Shown here one piece after another: positions 1 through 6,743 of a stretch of 14,916 nt of DNA. The notes under the pieces are model-generated. The model worked only from the letters and a program-made list of their open reading frames with translations, was not told the origin of the DNA and searched no databases. Position 1 is the stretch's first letter; each line of letters starts with the position of its first letter. The DNA comes from an uncultured Actinomyces sp. (lineage in GTDB: Bacteria > Actinomycetota > Actinomycetes > Actinomycetales > Actinomycetaceae). The DNA lies in NCBI GenBank assembly GCA_937926415.1, contig CALBAF010000497.1:1-14916 (forward strand), in the 5' to 3' direction. A program made the position numbers and the translations under genes.

Positions 1-489
1 GAGAACGTGCCCGACGGCGCGCTCCTGCCCGCGATCATGGCGACGACGTCGGTCAACGACACGCGCGTCGAGTTCGTCGAGCCGGGCCTGCCAGCGTCCG
101 GGGCATTCCGTGGGGAAGTGTTCCTGATGTCCAGAGAGGGGCAGGTATCCCCATTCGTCGCGGATCGCGGCGATCAGCTGTGCGACGGTCTCGAAGTCGT
201 CGGCGTCGCATTCGGGGCGGCACTCGATCCCGATTGTGCAAGCATTGTTGCCCATGCAGTGCCACGCCCGGTCATAGTCGTGGACGATCTGGGTAACGCG
301 ACCGCCGCTGGCCACGTAGTGCGCCGATGTGTTCCCATCGGGGCGGGCGAGGTAGGAGGCGACGGCGTCGTGAGACTGTCCATCTACTCCCCAATGGTGG
401 ATGACGATTCCGAGGGGTTCGCCGTAGGGGCGACCGGGGTCAAAGTTGGGGCCCCAATTGGTGTCGGTGACTGCGCTATTCACGGTCAT
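1..489 (-). CDS. Endolysin, N-acetylmuramoyl-L-alanine amidase (amidase_2 family), 3' end outside the window
   Basis: Peptidoglycan-degrading lysis enzyme expected to cut the bond between N-acetylmuramic acid and L-alanine at the end of infection. The translation from the ATG at 489 shows the amidase_2 landmarks in order: IVIHHWG (residues 28-34), SAHYVAS (55-61), RAWHC (74-78), TIGIECRPE (85-93) and GHQEHFPTECPG (120-131). The first His of HHWG, the His of GHQ and the Cys of ECPG are the predicted zinc ligands. The start has a good Shine-Dalgarno (AAAGGA, 8 nt away) and lies 21 nt after the lectin-like gene's stop. After about residue 140 this frame turns Arg-rich and loses the GC3 bias, while the +1 frame has 21 of 21 codons ending in G or C (3-66). 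A frameshift near 55-72 is therefore likely. Any cell-wall-binding domain lies beyond the left edge. The enzyme class is secure; the C-terminal reading is not. Confidence 0.9.
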   Translation of the reverse strand, partial: MTVNSAVTDTNWGPNFDPGRPYGEPLGIVIHHWGVDGQSHDAVASYLARPDGNTSAHYVASGGRVTQIVHDYDRAWHCMGNNACTIGIECRPECDADDFETVAQLIAAIRDEWGYLPLSGHQEHFPTECPGRWQARLDELDARVVDRRRRHDRGQERAVGHVL

Positions 490-510
490 GGTTGGTGTCC
501 TTTCGGGTGG

Positions 511-846
511 TTAGAGGGAGATTGCAACCCACATGATTTGGGCGTAGGCCGAGGCTCCAGAGGTGTTGTTATGTGCCATCCATGTGAAGCCTTCGGGGGT
601 GATGTCCCATGCGGCCACATTCAGGCGCTGATTCTGCGACTGCATGAAGACCATGGGAGTCTTGGCGAATCGCTTGGGGAAGGCGATCTTGTAGGAATTG
701 GTCGCTTCGCCGGGCTGGAGGGAGTTAATAGCGACCTGCCCAAGCTGGAATGCGGAGGTGAGCTTGTCGGTCGCGGTTTTGAGCTCGGCGAAGTTCTGAT
801 TGACGTCTTCGGCGCGGGCGATCTCGCCAGGGACAAACGTTTTCAT
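511..846 (-). CDS. Tail tip protein with H-type lectin-like domain
   Basis: 111-residue protein between the tail hub gene and the endolysin, a usual place for receptor-contact proteins. The N-terminus (FVPGEIARAEDVNQNFAEL, residues 4-22) has the form often seen at the head of tail fibre or appendage proteins that attach to the tail. Residues about 50-110 resemble the H-type lectin fold: an FPKRFAKTP segment, then VAAWDITPEGFTW, and a final QIMWVAI strand. A role in glycan binding on the host surface is inferred. The ATG at 846 is preferred over an upstream Arg-rich extension because AAAGG sits 6 nt before it and the gene then begins 11 nt after the hub gene's stop codon. Lectin assignment is by pattern only. 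Confidence 0.75.
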   Translation of the reverse strand: MKTFVPGEIARAEDVNQNFAELKTATDKLTSAFQLGQVAINSLQPGEATNSYKIAFPKRFAKTPMVFMQSQNQRLNVAAWDITPEGFTWMAHNNTSGASAYAQIMWVAISL

Positions 847-857
847 GACGGGCCTTT

Positions 858-2471
858 CTACTGGTTGTTTGTGAGGTTCAGGCGGGTTTTCCAGGTCGTC
901 GGCGTGATCGAGTGGGTGACCTGGGTAATGAGTGCGCGAGCGTCTTCGCCGCGCCATTCGACTTTGATCGCACTGATAGGGTCGAAGGTCGCGGCGGTGG
1001 CCATGTGTGCGCCTCGGTCGGCGGGGCCGGTATCGTGCGCGGCCACGAGGGACACACTGGAGGGCGCGGGATCGGCGTTCGCGGCGGCGAGGTAGCGGCG
1101 GGCTGTCCTTTCGACGGCGTCGGCTGGGAGGGTGGTGTCAATCGAGATTGCCGATCCTCCCCATGCGTTCGCGGCGGTCGGATCGTCAACGGTGGTTTCC
1201 GTGTCGTCGGCGGTCCATTCGCTGTTTTCGGCGTCCCATTTAGCGCCGTGGTTATTGATCGTGACGTGCGCGAGGGCGTCGGCTGCGTTCCACGCAACAT
1301 TGATGTCCGTGTAGGACCAAATGCCGGATGTGATCGCGCTAGTCTCGGCGTCGGTGAGGGTGATCGCCGCGGATCGGGGGCGCATGACGCGGATCGACAC
1401 GGTCCCGTCTCGGTCTACGGTCCAGGAGCCGAGGACCGAGGCCGTGAGGGCGTCCAGGTGCTTGGCTAGGCTGGTTTCCCAGACGGTCGGCGGTACGGTC
1501 TGCGTTGCGGTGTCGTGGATGCGGTAGGGCAGATCGGGGGCTGACTTGATGAGTCGGTCCAGGCGCGCGGTCCAGGGCTCGGAGCCGTTTCCCCCGTCTG
1601 CTTTGGCTCCGTAGCGGGTGATCGCTGCGAGCCGGGCGACGTTATCGGAGGCCGTGAGGGTGACCTCATAGTCCACGCGTGATCCGGGCTTGTGCGGGGT
1701 GATTGTGAGGTCCGTAATGACGCCGGTGTAGATCGCCGTCCTGGTTGGCCAGTGGATCAGGCGAATTGGCGTGCCGTGGTGGAGGCCGGTCGCGCGTGGG
1801 CTTAGGGCGTTGATCGCGTGCGCGGTGAGGGTGCCAACGGCGGCGCTCATTGCGGGCCCGTTCGTCGTGACGCCGCGAGTCACGGTTAGGTCGGTGCATG
1901 GTCCGAGGATGTCCTGCCACTGCGATATGTTCGTTTCGCCTTGGTTCCATGCGCGGGTGTCCCAGGCGTTGCGATTCCACGTCATTGCCCACGGCTTGGC
2001 GACGCCGAGCGTCCATGAGGCGCGATTCCACCTGGCATTGTTCCACCTGAGACCGAAGAAACCGGGTAGCGGATAGTACGCCTGGAGGCTGAGGACGTCG
2101 CAGGGCCGGGGGTTGGCTGGGATGTCGGTACGGTCCCAGACCGTGATGGCTTCAATGATGCCGGTCTGGAGGCCTGCCACGTCAATGGCGAGCTCAGTCC
2201 CCATGGCGGAGTTTTCGGCGGATACCGTGTAGATAGGGCCGGGCCCGTAGGTGTTGGCTTGGTTGCCGATGCGGATGACGATCCGCTTGCCGGGCTGGTC
2301 GGCGCGCACGCGAATTTGTGCGCCGATGCGGTGACCTGGCACGAGGTTTGGCACTGTGATGGTGAGGGCACTCGATCCGGGCGTGAGGGTGAAGCGCACG
2401 CGCCCGCCGCTAAGGGGCTGGCAGGTCGCGCCGCTGTAGTCGGCGAGGGAGGGGCTAGGTAGGGTCGTCAT
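858..2471 (-). CDS. Minor tail protein / tail hub
   Basis: 537-residue tail protein placed directly after the tape measure, where siphophages of actinobacteria keep the hub of the tail tip. The N-terminal 1-130 looks like a beta-rich jelly-roll, possibly carbohydrate binding. It is followed by a tryptophan-rich repeat (Trp at 143, 148, 153, 161, 165, 170, 175 and 185). Residues from about 190 match the hub pattern of many actinophage minor tail proteins: a DLTVTRG strand, a GTLTAHAIN segment, an HGTPIRLIHW strand and a TGVITDLTI strand. The C-terminus (EWRGEDARALITQVTHSITP) is also typical of this family. The ATG at 2471 is 3 nt after the tape measure stop, with AGGA about 9 nt upstream. It probably contacts the tip of the tape measure and carries the lectin-like protein; that is inferred from position. 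Confidence 0.8.
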   Translation of the reverse strand: MTTLPSPSLADYSGATCQPLSGGRVRFTLTPGSSALTITVPNLVPGHRIGAQIRVRADQPGKRIVIRIGNQANTYGPGPIYTVSAENSAMGTELAIDVAGLQTGIIEAITVWDRTDIPANPRPCDVLSLQAYYPLPGFFGLRWNNARWNRASWTLGVAKPWAMTWNRNAWDTRAWNQGETNISQWQDILGPCTDLTVTRGVTTNGPAMSAAVGTLTAHAINALSPRATGLHHGTPIRLIHWPTRTAIYTGVITDLTITPHKPGSRVDYEVTLTASDNVARLAAITRYGAKADGGNGSEPWTARLDRLIKSAPDLPYRIHDTATQTVPPTVWETSLAKHLDALTASVLGSWTVDRDGTVSIRVMRPRSAAITLTDAETSAITSGIWSYTDINVAWNAADALAHVTINNHGAKWDAENSEWTADDTETTVDDPTAANAWGGSAISIDTTLPADAVERTARRYLAAANADPAPSSVSLVAAHDTGPADRGAHMATAATFDPISAIKVEWRGEDARALITQVTHSITPTTWKTRLNLTNNQ

Positions 2472-2474
2472 GGC

Positions 2475-4754
2475 CTATCGTCCTGCTCCGTTTAGGCGGG
2501 TGTACTGGTCGATGGATTGGGCGATCACGCGGCCCGCGTCAATCGACGGGTTGAGCATGTTCGCGGTCACATGGATGGTGACGCCGCCGCGCGAGCGCAG
2601 ACCGGCCAGGCCGCTGGCATCAGGGAGGCCGAGTGAACCGGTGTCGGTGTCGGCGACCATGCCCGTGAGCGCGCCGAGGGATCGACGCACTGCGCCGTAC
2701 CGCGATTCCAGGCCCCTAATGAAGCCTTCGATCACGAGGCGACCGGCTGGCGTGAGTAGGATCGCGTCATAGTCGGCGGGGCCCTTCCAGGACGTGAGGC
2801 TGGAGGTCAGGTTGCCGAGCGTTGATTTGACCGAGCCGATCATTGAGCTGATGCCGTTGATGAAACCCTGGATGAGGCTCTTACCGGCTCCGATCAGGAG
2901 CGAGCCGAGGTTGCCGAGTGCGGATAGGGCACGCGAGGGCAGGGATGAGATGAAGGACACGGCGGATGAGACGCCGCTGGAGATCGCGCCGGTTATGCCG
3001 CTCCAGGCCCCTGATACGGTCGATGAGATGGAGGACCAGACGCCGGAGAAAATGCCGGAGATCACGCCCATGGCGTATGTGATGTATCCCTTGACGATGT
3101 TCAGGGCCCCGTTAATGACGCCCTTAATGCCGTCCCAGACGCTGGAAACGATCTGCTTAATGCCGTCCCAGACGCCCTGCCAGTCGCCAGAGAGCGCCGA
3201 GGTCCAGACCTGGATAATGCCAGAGATGACTCCAACCACGGTGGAGATAACGCTGGATATTACTTGCCAGACGCCGGATACAACGGTGGATATGCCCTGC
3301 CAGATGGTGTCCCAGTTCGCGGCCAGGCCTTGGAAGACGTTGATAATCAGATCGACGATGGGCTGACCATAGGACGCCCACGCGGCTTGCAGTTGGGGCC
3401 AGACGGCGTCCCACGCGGCTTGAATCTTCTCCCACGCTGCTTTGAGGGCTGGCACAACGTTGGTTTGGAACCATTCCACGACGACAGACACGGCGGCTTT
3501 GATCTGTGCCCATGCGGCGTCAACGGCGGCGCGGAAAGTTTCGTTGTTCTGGTAGAGCGCTACGAAGATCGCGACCAGGGCGGCAATGGCGGCGATCACA
3601 AGGAAGATCGGATTAGCGGCCATGGTGGCATTGAGCGCCGCCCATGCGGTCTTGGCGGCTCCGATGATCGTCTTGATCTGGTTGAAGGTCTTGAAGCCTG
3701 CGACGAATGTCCCGATCACGCCAGCGGCGGCGGCGATAGCGGGGCCGAATTTCTCGAAGAATGCGACGACGCGGGACACGGCGGGCGGGACCGTCGTGGT
3801 GAGCCAGTCAATGAGGGCTTGGAGGCGGGGCCGAATCTCGGTCTGGAATACGGCGGCGGCTTGCTTGATCTTCGGGACGACGGTGGCCTGGATGCGTGCG
3901 GCGAAGTCCTGGAGGGCCGGAATTGCGACGTCCTTTGCCCACGTCGAGAGCGATTCGAGCGCGGGCACGAGATGTTCCACGGCGGCGGACGCTAGGGCGG
4001 TCACCATGGGTAGGACCAGTGTCCCGGCCTTGGCGGCGAAGTCGCCGAAGTGCGCTTTGAGGACTTGCACCTGATGCGCGAGTGTGTCGCCCTCGCGCGC
4101 GAAGGCTCCGTGCGCGTCGGCTGTCTGCTCCATAATCAGGGCCAAGGTCGCGGCCTGCTGCGCCTCGGTATCGAAGGAACCGCCCACCTTCTCGAATCCG
4201 AGCTCGGCGGCCTTGGCGTCGATGCTTGCCTGCTTCAAGGACACGCCGTAGCGCTCAATGGGATCGCGCTCCCCCTTTAGGGCGCTGGAGAGCGCGGCGA
4301 CGGCGTCGGCGGTCGAGCCGCCGAATTGCGCGGACAGGTCGGCGGCGACGCCGATCAGATCGTTGGTCTTGCCTGCGAGCTGGTCGATGCTTGTCCCGCC
4401 GTTTTTGAGCTGCGCCCCTAACAGCGTGCCCAATTCCTGGTATTCGTTTTTGGTCAGACCGACCGAAGACGCCGCCGTATCGGCAAATGCCTTCATCTGG
4501 TCTGCTCCAGACTTGAAGACTGCTTCGATAGCGCCTGTTGACTGCTCCAGGTCGGCGGCGGCGCTGACTGCCTTCGCCCCTGCGACGCCGATAGCGGCTG
4601 CGCCAGCGGCGGCGACGGTCGCGAGGGTCGTCACGGCGGCTTTGCCCGCGTTCGCGAGATTCGTCAGGCCTGTTTCCTTTGCCAGGCCCTTGAATGCGCG
4701 GCTGAAATTCTTGGTCTCGGCGACTACTGAGACCTTGACGACGTGGCCAGCCAA
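2475..4754 (-). CDS. Tail tape measure protein
   Basis: 759-residue tape measure, the longest gene in the window, which sets tail length and occupies the tail lumen before DNA ejection. It is Ala-, Val- and Ile-rich. It has an Ala/Gly-rich hydrophobic stretch at 40-65, a conserved-looking region at 70-190 (tape-measure N-terminal type, with LSSALKGERDPIERYGVSLKQ near 155-175), and hydrophobic segments at about 338-354 and 382-401. Tryptophan-spaced helical repeats follow at about 411-590, and a C-terminal WKGPADYDAILLTPAG motif at 656-671. Using the rule of about 0.15 nm per residue, the tail would be near 110 nm (inference). The start is TTG at 4754, chosen because AGAAGGG lies 7 nt upstream and the preceding chaperone stops at 4758. 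It has the usual position after chaperones G and T. Confidence 0.95.
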   Translation of the reverse strand: MAGHVVKVSVVAETKNFSRAFKGLAKETGLTNLANAGKAAVTTLATVAAAGAAAIGVAGAKAVSAAADLEQSTGAIEAVFKSGADQMKAFADTAASSVGLTKNEYQELGTLLGAQLKNGGTSIDQLAGKTNDLIGVAADLSAQFGGSTADAVAALSSALKGERDPIERYGVSLKQASIDAKAAELGFEKVGGSFDTEAQQAATLALIMEQTADAHGAFAREGDTLAHQVQVLKAHFGDFAAKAGTLVLPMVTALASAAVEHLVPALESLSTWAKDVAIPALQDFAARIQATVVPKIKQAAAVFQTEIRPRLQALIDWLTTTVPPAVSRVVAFFEKFGPAIAAAAGVIGTFVAGFKTFNQIKTIIGAAKTAWAALNATMAANPIFLVIAAIAALVAIFVALYQNNETFRAAVDAAWAQIKAAVSVVVEWFQTNVVPALKAAWEKIQAAWDAVWPQLQAAWASYGQPIVDLIINVFQGLAANWDTIWQGISTVVSGVWQVISSVISTVVGVISGIIQVWTSALSGDWQGVWDGIKQIVSSVWDGIKGVINGALNIVKGYITYAMGVISGIFSGVWSSISSTVSGAWSGITGAISSGVSSAVSFISSLPSRALSALGNLGSLLIGAGKSLIQGFINGISSMIGSVKSTLGNLTSSLTSWKGPADYDAILLTPAGRLVIEGFIRGLESRYGAVRRSLGALTGMVADTDTGSLGLPDASGLAGLRSRGGVTIHVTANMLNPSIDAGRVIAQSIDQYTRLNGAGR

Positions 4755-4757
4755 CGG

Positions 4758-4910
4758 TTATCCCTTCTGTGCTTTGGCGCGTTCCTGGAGGAGGTCCAGG
4801 ATCGCGCGCGCGTCTTCGAGTGTGAGGTGTTCGCGCGCCTCCCATGGGCTGATCCCGGCGTCCACGGCGAGGATCGCTAGGACGGGGCTTAGGGAGGTCG
4901 CGCCGGTCAT
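4758..4910 (-). CDS. Tail assembly chaperone, T frame
   Basis: 50-codon frame downstream of and overlapping the G chaperone, in the -1 frame relative to it. This is the usual layout of the G/GT tail chaperone pair that holds the tape measure during tail assembly. The peptide has the typical short helical form, with SPWEAREHL followed by TLEDARAILDLLQERAKAQ. Its ATG overlaps the G stop as ATGA, so it could be made by termination-reinitiation. It could also be expressed only as a G-T fusion by -1 slippage on the G run just before the stop. The longer reading open in this frame up to 5207 is Arg-rich and is a shadow of G. The tape measure TTG follows 3 nt after the stop. Confidence 0.75.
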   Translation of the reverse strand: MTGATSLSPVLAILAVDAGISPWEAREHLTLEDARAILDLLQERAKAQKG

Positions 4911-4935
4911 TCCCCCGATGTTTCCTGGGTGGAAA
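4907..4935 (-). promoter_or_regulatory. Probable -1 frameshift or reinitiation site between chaperones G and T
   Basis: Just before the G stop codon the minus strand reads TCG GGG GAA TGA in the G frame. The run of five G allows the GGG codon to re-pair perfectly in the -1 frame, which then reads GGG GGA ATG ACC and enters T. The A-site codon GAA would re-pair poorly on GGA, so this is not a textbook slippery heptamer. The ATGA overlap with a G-rich stretch before it is also suited to reinitiation. Which mechanism works cannot be settled from sequence. Confidence 0.55.
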
Positions 4936-5152
4936 CGAGAGCGGTCGCGTCTTCCATGGTCAGATCGGCGGCGGCGGTGTAAGCGTCGTCGCGGGTCTGG
5001 TAGCCGCCGCGTCGGAACAGGAGTACTGCGCACATGGCGATCATGGGCCGGGCGAGCTTGCCGCCCGCTTCGGGGTCGAATGAGGTGATCGGTTCGCCGG
5101 TCTTTCGTTCGTAGTACTCCAGGTCGCCGAGGGTGAGCGCATTCATATTCAT
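4907..5152 (-). CDS. Tail assembly chaperone, G frame
   Basis: 81-residue acidic helical protein immediately upstream of the T frame and the tape measure. This position and size fit the first member of the tail chaperone pair of siphophages. Visible segments are LTLGDLEYYERKTG (residues 6-19), a hydrophobic helix ARPMIAMCAVLLFRRGGY, and the end TMEDATALVSTQETSGE. The first ATG at 5152 has AAGGA 8 nt upstream; a second ATG two codons later is also possible. The preceding gene stops at 5164. Function is assigned from size, order and the overlapping -1 frame, since sequence conservation in this family is low. Confidence 0.8.
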   Translation of the reverse strand: MNMNALTLGDLEYYERKTGEPITSFDPEAGGKLARPMIAMCAVLLFRRGGYQTRDDAYTAAADLTMEDATALVSTQETSGE

Positions 5153-5163
5153 GGGTGGTGTCC

Positions 5164-5568
5164 TTACCAGTTGTGTTGGTCGAGTAGTTCCTTGATGCCC
5201 TTCCCAAAGCCCGCGAACGTCCTGGGACGCATCATTTCTTCGGCTTGGGAGAGCCAGCGGGGGCCGCTGCGTGAGTCGGCTCCCCAGTGACGCACGCCCG
5301 CGTATGGGAGGCGTGACTTGGAGCCCACTCTCACCATGACTTTCCGCTTGGATCGGCTTGGCTTGATCCCTGCTTGCAGGTCGCCGTCCTTGTGGGGGGC
5401 CATTGTCTTGGCGAGGGTGGCGATAGGTGTTGCGAGCCTATACGTGAGGTCTTTCAGGTCCGTGACGGCCACGCCCACCGCTTCGGCGTCGCGCAGGAGC
5501 GCTTTAATGCCCGTGATTTCGACGCTACCGCCGTCCAGGTTCACGCGGCCGTCACGAATGCCGGTCAT
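5164..5568 (-). CDS. HK97 gp10-like tail/neck protein
   Basis: 134-residue protein resembling the HK97 gp10-like family of tail completion or neck proteins. Features are a helical start (GIKALLRDAEAV near residues 20-31), a basic middle (GIKPSRSKRKVMVRVGSKSR), and the family-typical YAGVRHWGA segment where the protein refers to its beta core. The ATG at 5568 is chosen because it lies 5 nt after the major tail protein stop. The longer frame to 5649 overlaps the tail protein and is Arg-rich. No strong Shine-Dalgarno is visible (GGAAG is 13 nt away), so translational coupling is likely. Its position after the major tail protein, not before it, is unusual. Confidence 0.75.
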   Translation of the reverse strand: MTGIRDGRVNLDGGSVEITGIKALLRDAEAVGVAVTDLKDLTYRLATPIATLAKTMAPHKDGDLQAGIKPSRSKRKVMVRVGSKSRLPYAGVRHWGADSRSGPRWLSQAEEMMRPRTFAGFGKGIKELLDQHNW

Positions 5569-5573
5569 GGAGA

Positions 5574-6032
5574 TTAGTTGTCTTCCATGTTGCCCGCGCC
5601 GAGCGTCGACGTGGCGGTGAGCTTCTCGGGTTCGCCTTCGCACTGCCACTCGAAGTCGAACGTCGAGCCCTTTTCGTCGCCAGCCTCGGAGCTGATCGAC
5701 GGCTTGACGCCGATCTTCGCCTTGATCTTGAAGTGCGGCTGCTTCGCGGTCGCAACCTTATTGCCGAAGGGCGCGACCAGGACGTCAACGGTTCGCCCGG
5801 CCTGCTGCCAGAGCATGTCCCAGAAAGAACCGGCGTCGAATGAGACGATGGCCTTCCCCTTCAACTTCCAGGCCGAGGACGCGCCGGATAGGGCATCTGC
5901 GAAGGTCACGACATCCTTGTCAGAGGTTTCGGGCGAGAGTTCATAGCTGGAGATGTCGCTCCAGTAGTCCTTACCGGCAATGGAGAAACCGAGCTTGTTA
6001 CCGAGGATGCGAGTATTGCGGGTGACAGTCAT
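5574..6032 (-). CDS. Major tail protein
   Basis: 152-residue tail tube subunit. It begins with a VTRNTRILGNKLGFSIAGKDYW segment of the kind found in actinophage tube proteins, and is followed by an acidic DISSYELSPET region and a predominantly beta-strand body ending in LTATSTLGAG. It lies between the tail terminator and the tail chaperone block, the normal place for the tube protein. The ATG at 6032 has AAAAGGA 9 nt upstream, one of the strongest ribosome sites in the window, as expected for a protein needed in many copies. The previous gene stops 2 nt before the start. Confidence 0.85.
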   Translation of the reverse strand: MTVTRNTRILGNKLGFSIAGKDYWSDISSYELSPETSDKDVVTFADALSGASSAWKLKGKAIVSFDAGSFWDMLWQQAGRTVDVLVAPFGNKVATAKQPHFKIKAKIGVKPSISSEAGDEKGSTFDFEWQCEGEPEKLTATSTLGAGNMEDN

Positions 6033-6034
6033 GG

Positions 6035-6430
6035 TCAGGAGTCCTTTTCTATCGTGTAGGTGATTGCGGTTGTGATGGGGGCGGCGAGGTATGCCTGCCC
6101 GTCTGCGCCCTTGATCGTCTGGTAGGCGTCCACGGCGGCGAACATTCCCTCCCTGACCATGCCGACGACAATGGCGTCAACGGCTGAGTCCAGGCGGGCG
6201 ACGGCCAGGGCATTGGTCGTCGGTGCGACCGCTACCGTGATCGAGAGCCGTACCGTGACGGCTCCGTGTGCGTTCTCGTCGGGGGCGACTAGGGGCGTGC
6301 CTTCGGTGACGACGACGCACGGCGGGGCCAGGCGTTCGGGGATCGACGTCAGGACGGGAATGGAGGTGATTCGGGTCAGGACGTCGGCGAGGTCGGCGCG
6401 GGCGGCGGCGATAGGTCCACTGTTTGTCAT
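6035..6430 (-). CDS. Tail terminator-like protein
   Basis: 131-residue protein between the head-tail connector and the major tail protein, the standard place for the tail terminator that caps the tube and joins it to the head. It has an N-terminal helix (AAARADLADVLTRI, residues 8-21), a VPERL/PPCVVVTEG-type strand pair near 30-45, a long strand VTVRLSITVAVAP, and a second helix region (LAVARLDSAVDAIVVGM), which is the helix-strand-helix order of the family. The ATG overlaps the upstream stop as ATGA. The assignment rests on order and general form. Confidence 0.7.
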   Translation of the reverse strand: MTNSGPIAAARADLADVLTRITSIPVLTSIPERLAPPCVVVTEGTPLVAPDENAHGAVTVRLSITVAVAPTTNALAVARLDSAVDAIVVGMVREGMFAAVDAYQTIKGADGQAYLAAPITTAITYTIEKDS

Positions 6431-6741
6431 GAGATCGCGAGGGGCAGATAGGGGGCCAGGAGGGGGCGCGCGGCGACCATGGCGTCACGGGCGACGCGGA
6501 TCGCGGCGGTGCCGTCGAAACCGTCTGCGAAGTTCTTGATCCCGTTGGGGGCACTGCGACGGTGGTAGAGCTCGGCGGCGACTTCGATTTGCGCGCGCTC
6601 CAGGATTTCGGCGGGAACGGTCGCGGTGCCGACCTGATCGCGAATGAGCGTCGCGGCCTGCTCGGCACACTCTTTCAGGAATGAGTCGTTGGGCACGTCT
6701 CCCACGTAGGCGGCGAGTCGGGCGGTCAGGTCGGCACTCAC
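6427..6741 (-). CDS. Head-tail connector protein (gp6-like)
   Basis: 104-residue all-helical protein directly after the capsid gene. Such proteins dock under the portal and connect it to the tail. Sequence features are a GDVPNDSFLKECAEQAATLI helix, an AEILERAQIEVAAELYHRRSAP segment that is characteristic of actinophage head-tail connectors, and an Ala/Arg-rich helix RVARDAMVAARPLLAPYL. The start codon is GTG at 6741, 2 nt after the capsid stop. No separate stopper gene is visible between this and the terminator. Confidence 0.75.
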   Translation of the reverse strand: MSADLTARLAAYVGDVPNDSFLKECAEQAATLIRDQVGTATVPAEILERAQIEVAAELYHRRSAPNGIKNFADGFDGTAAIRVARDAMVAARPLLAPYLPLAIS

Positions 6742-6743
6742 GG

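Noticed and set aside
7..1095. 362-codon open frame on the plus strand
   Set aside because: It is the exact antisense of the endolysin, lectin and hub genes, lacks homology-like features, and stays open only because of GC3 bias on the minus strand.
3264..3995. 243-codon open frame on the plus strand
   Set aside because: Antisense of the tape measure; composition follows the complement of its codons and there is no ribosome site.
4911..5207. Upstream extension of the T chaperone frame
   Set aside because: Arg/Pro-rich shadow of the G gene; the real T sequence begins near 4910 or is reached by frameshift.
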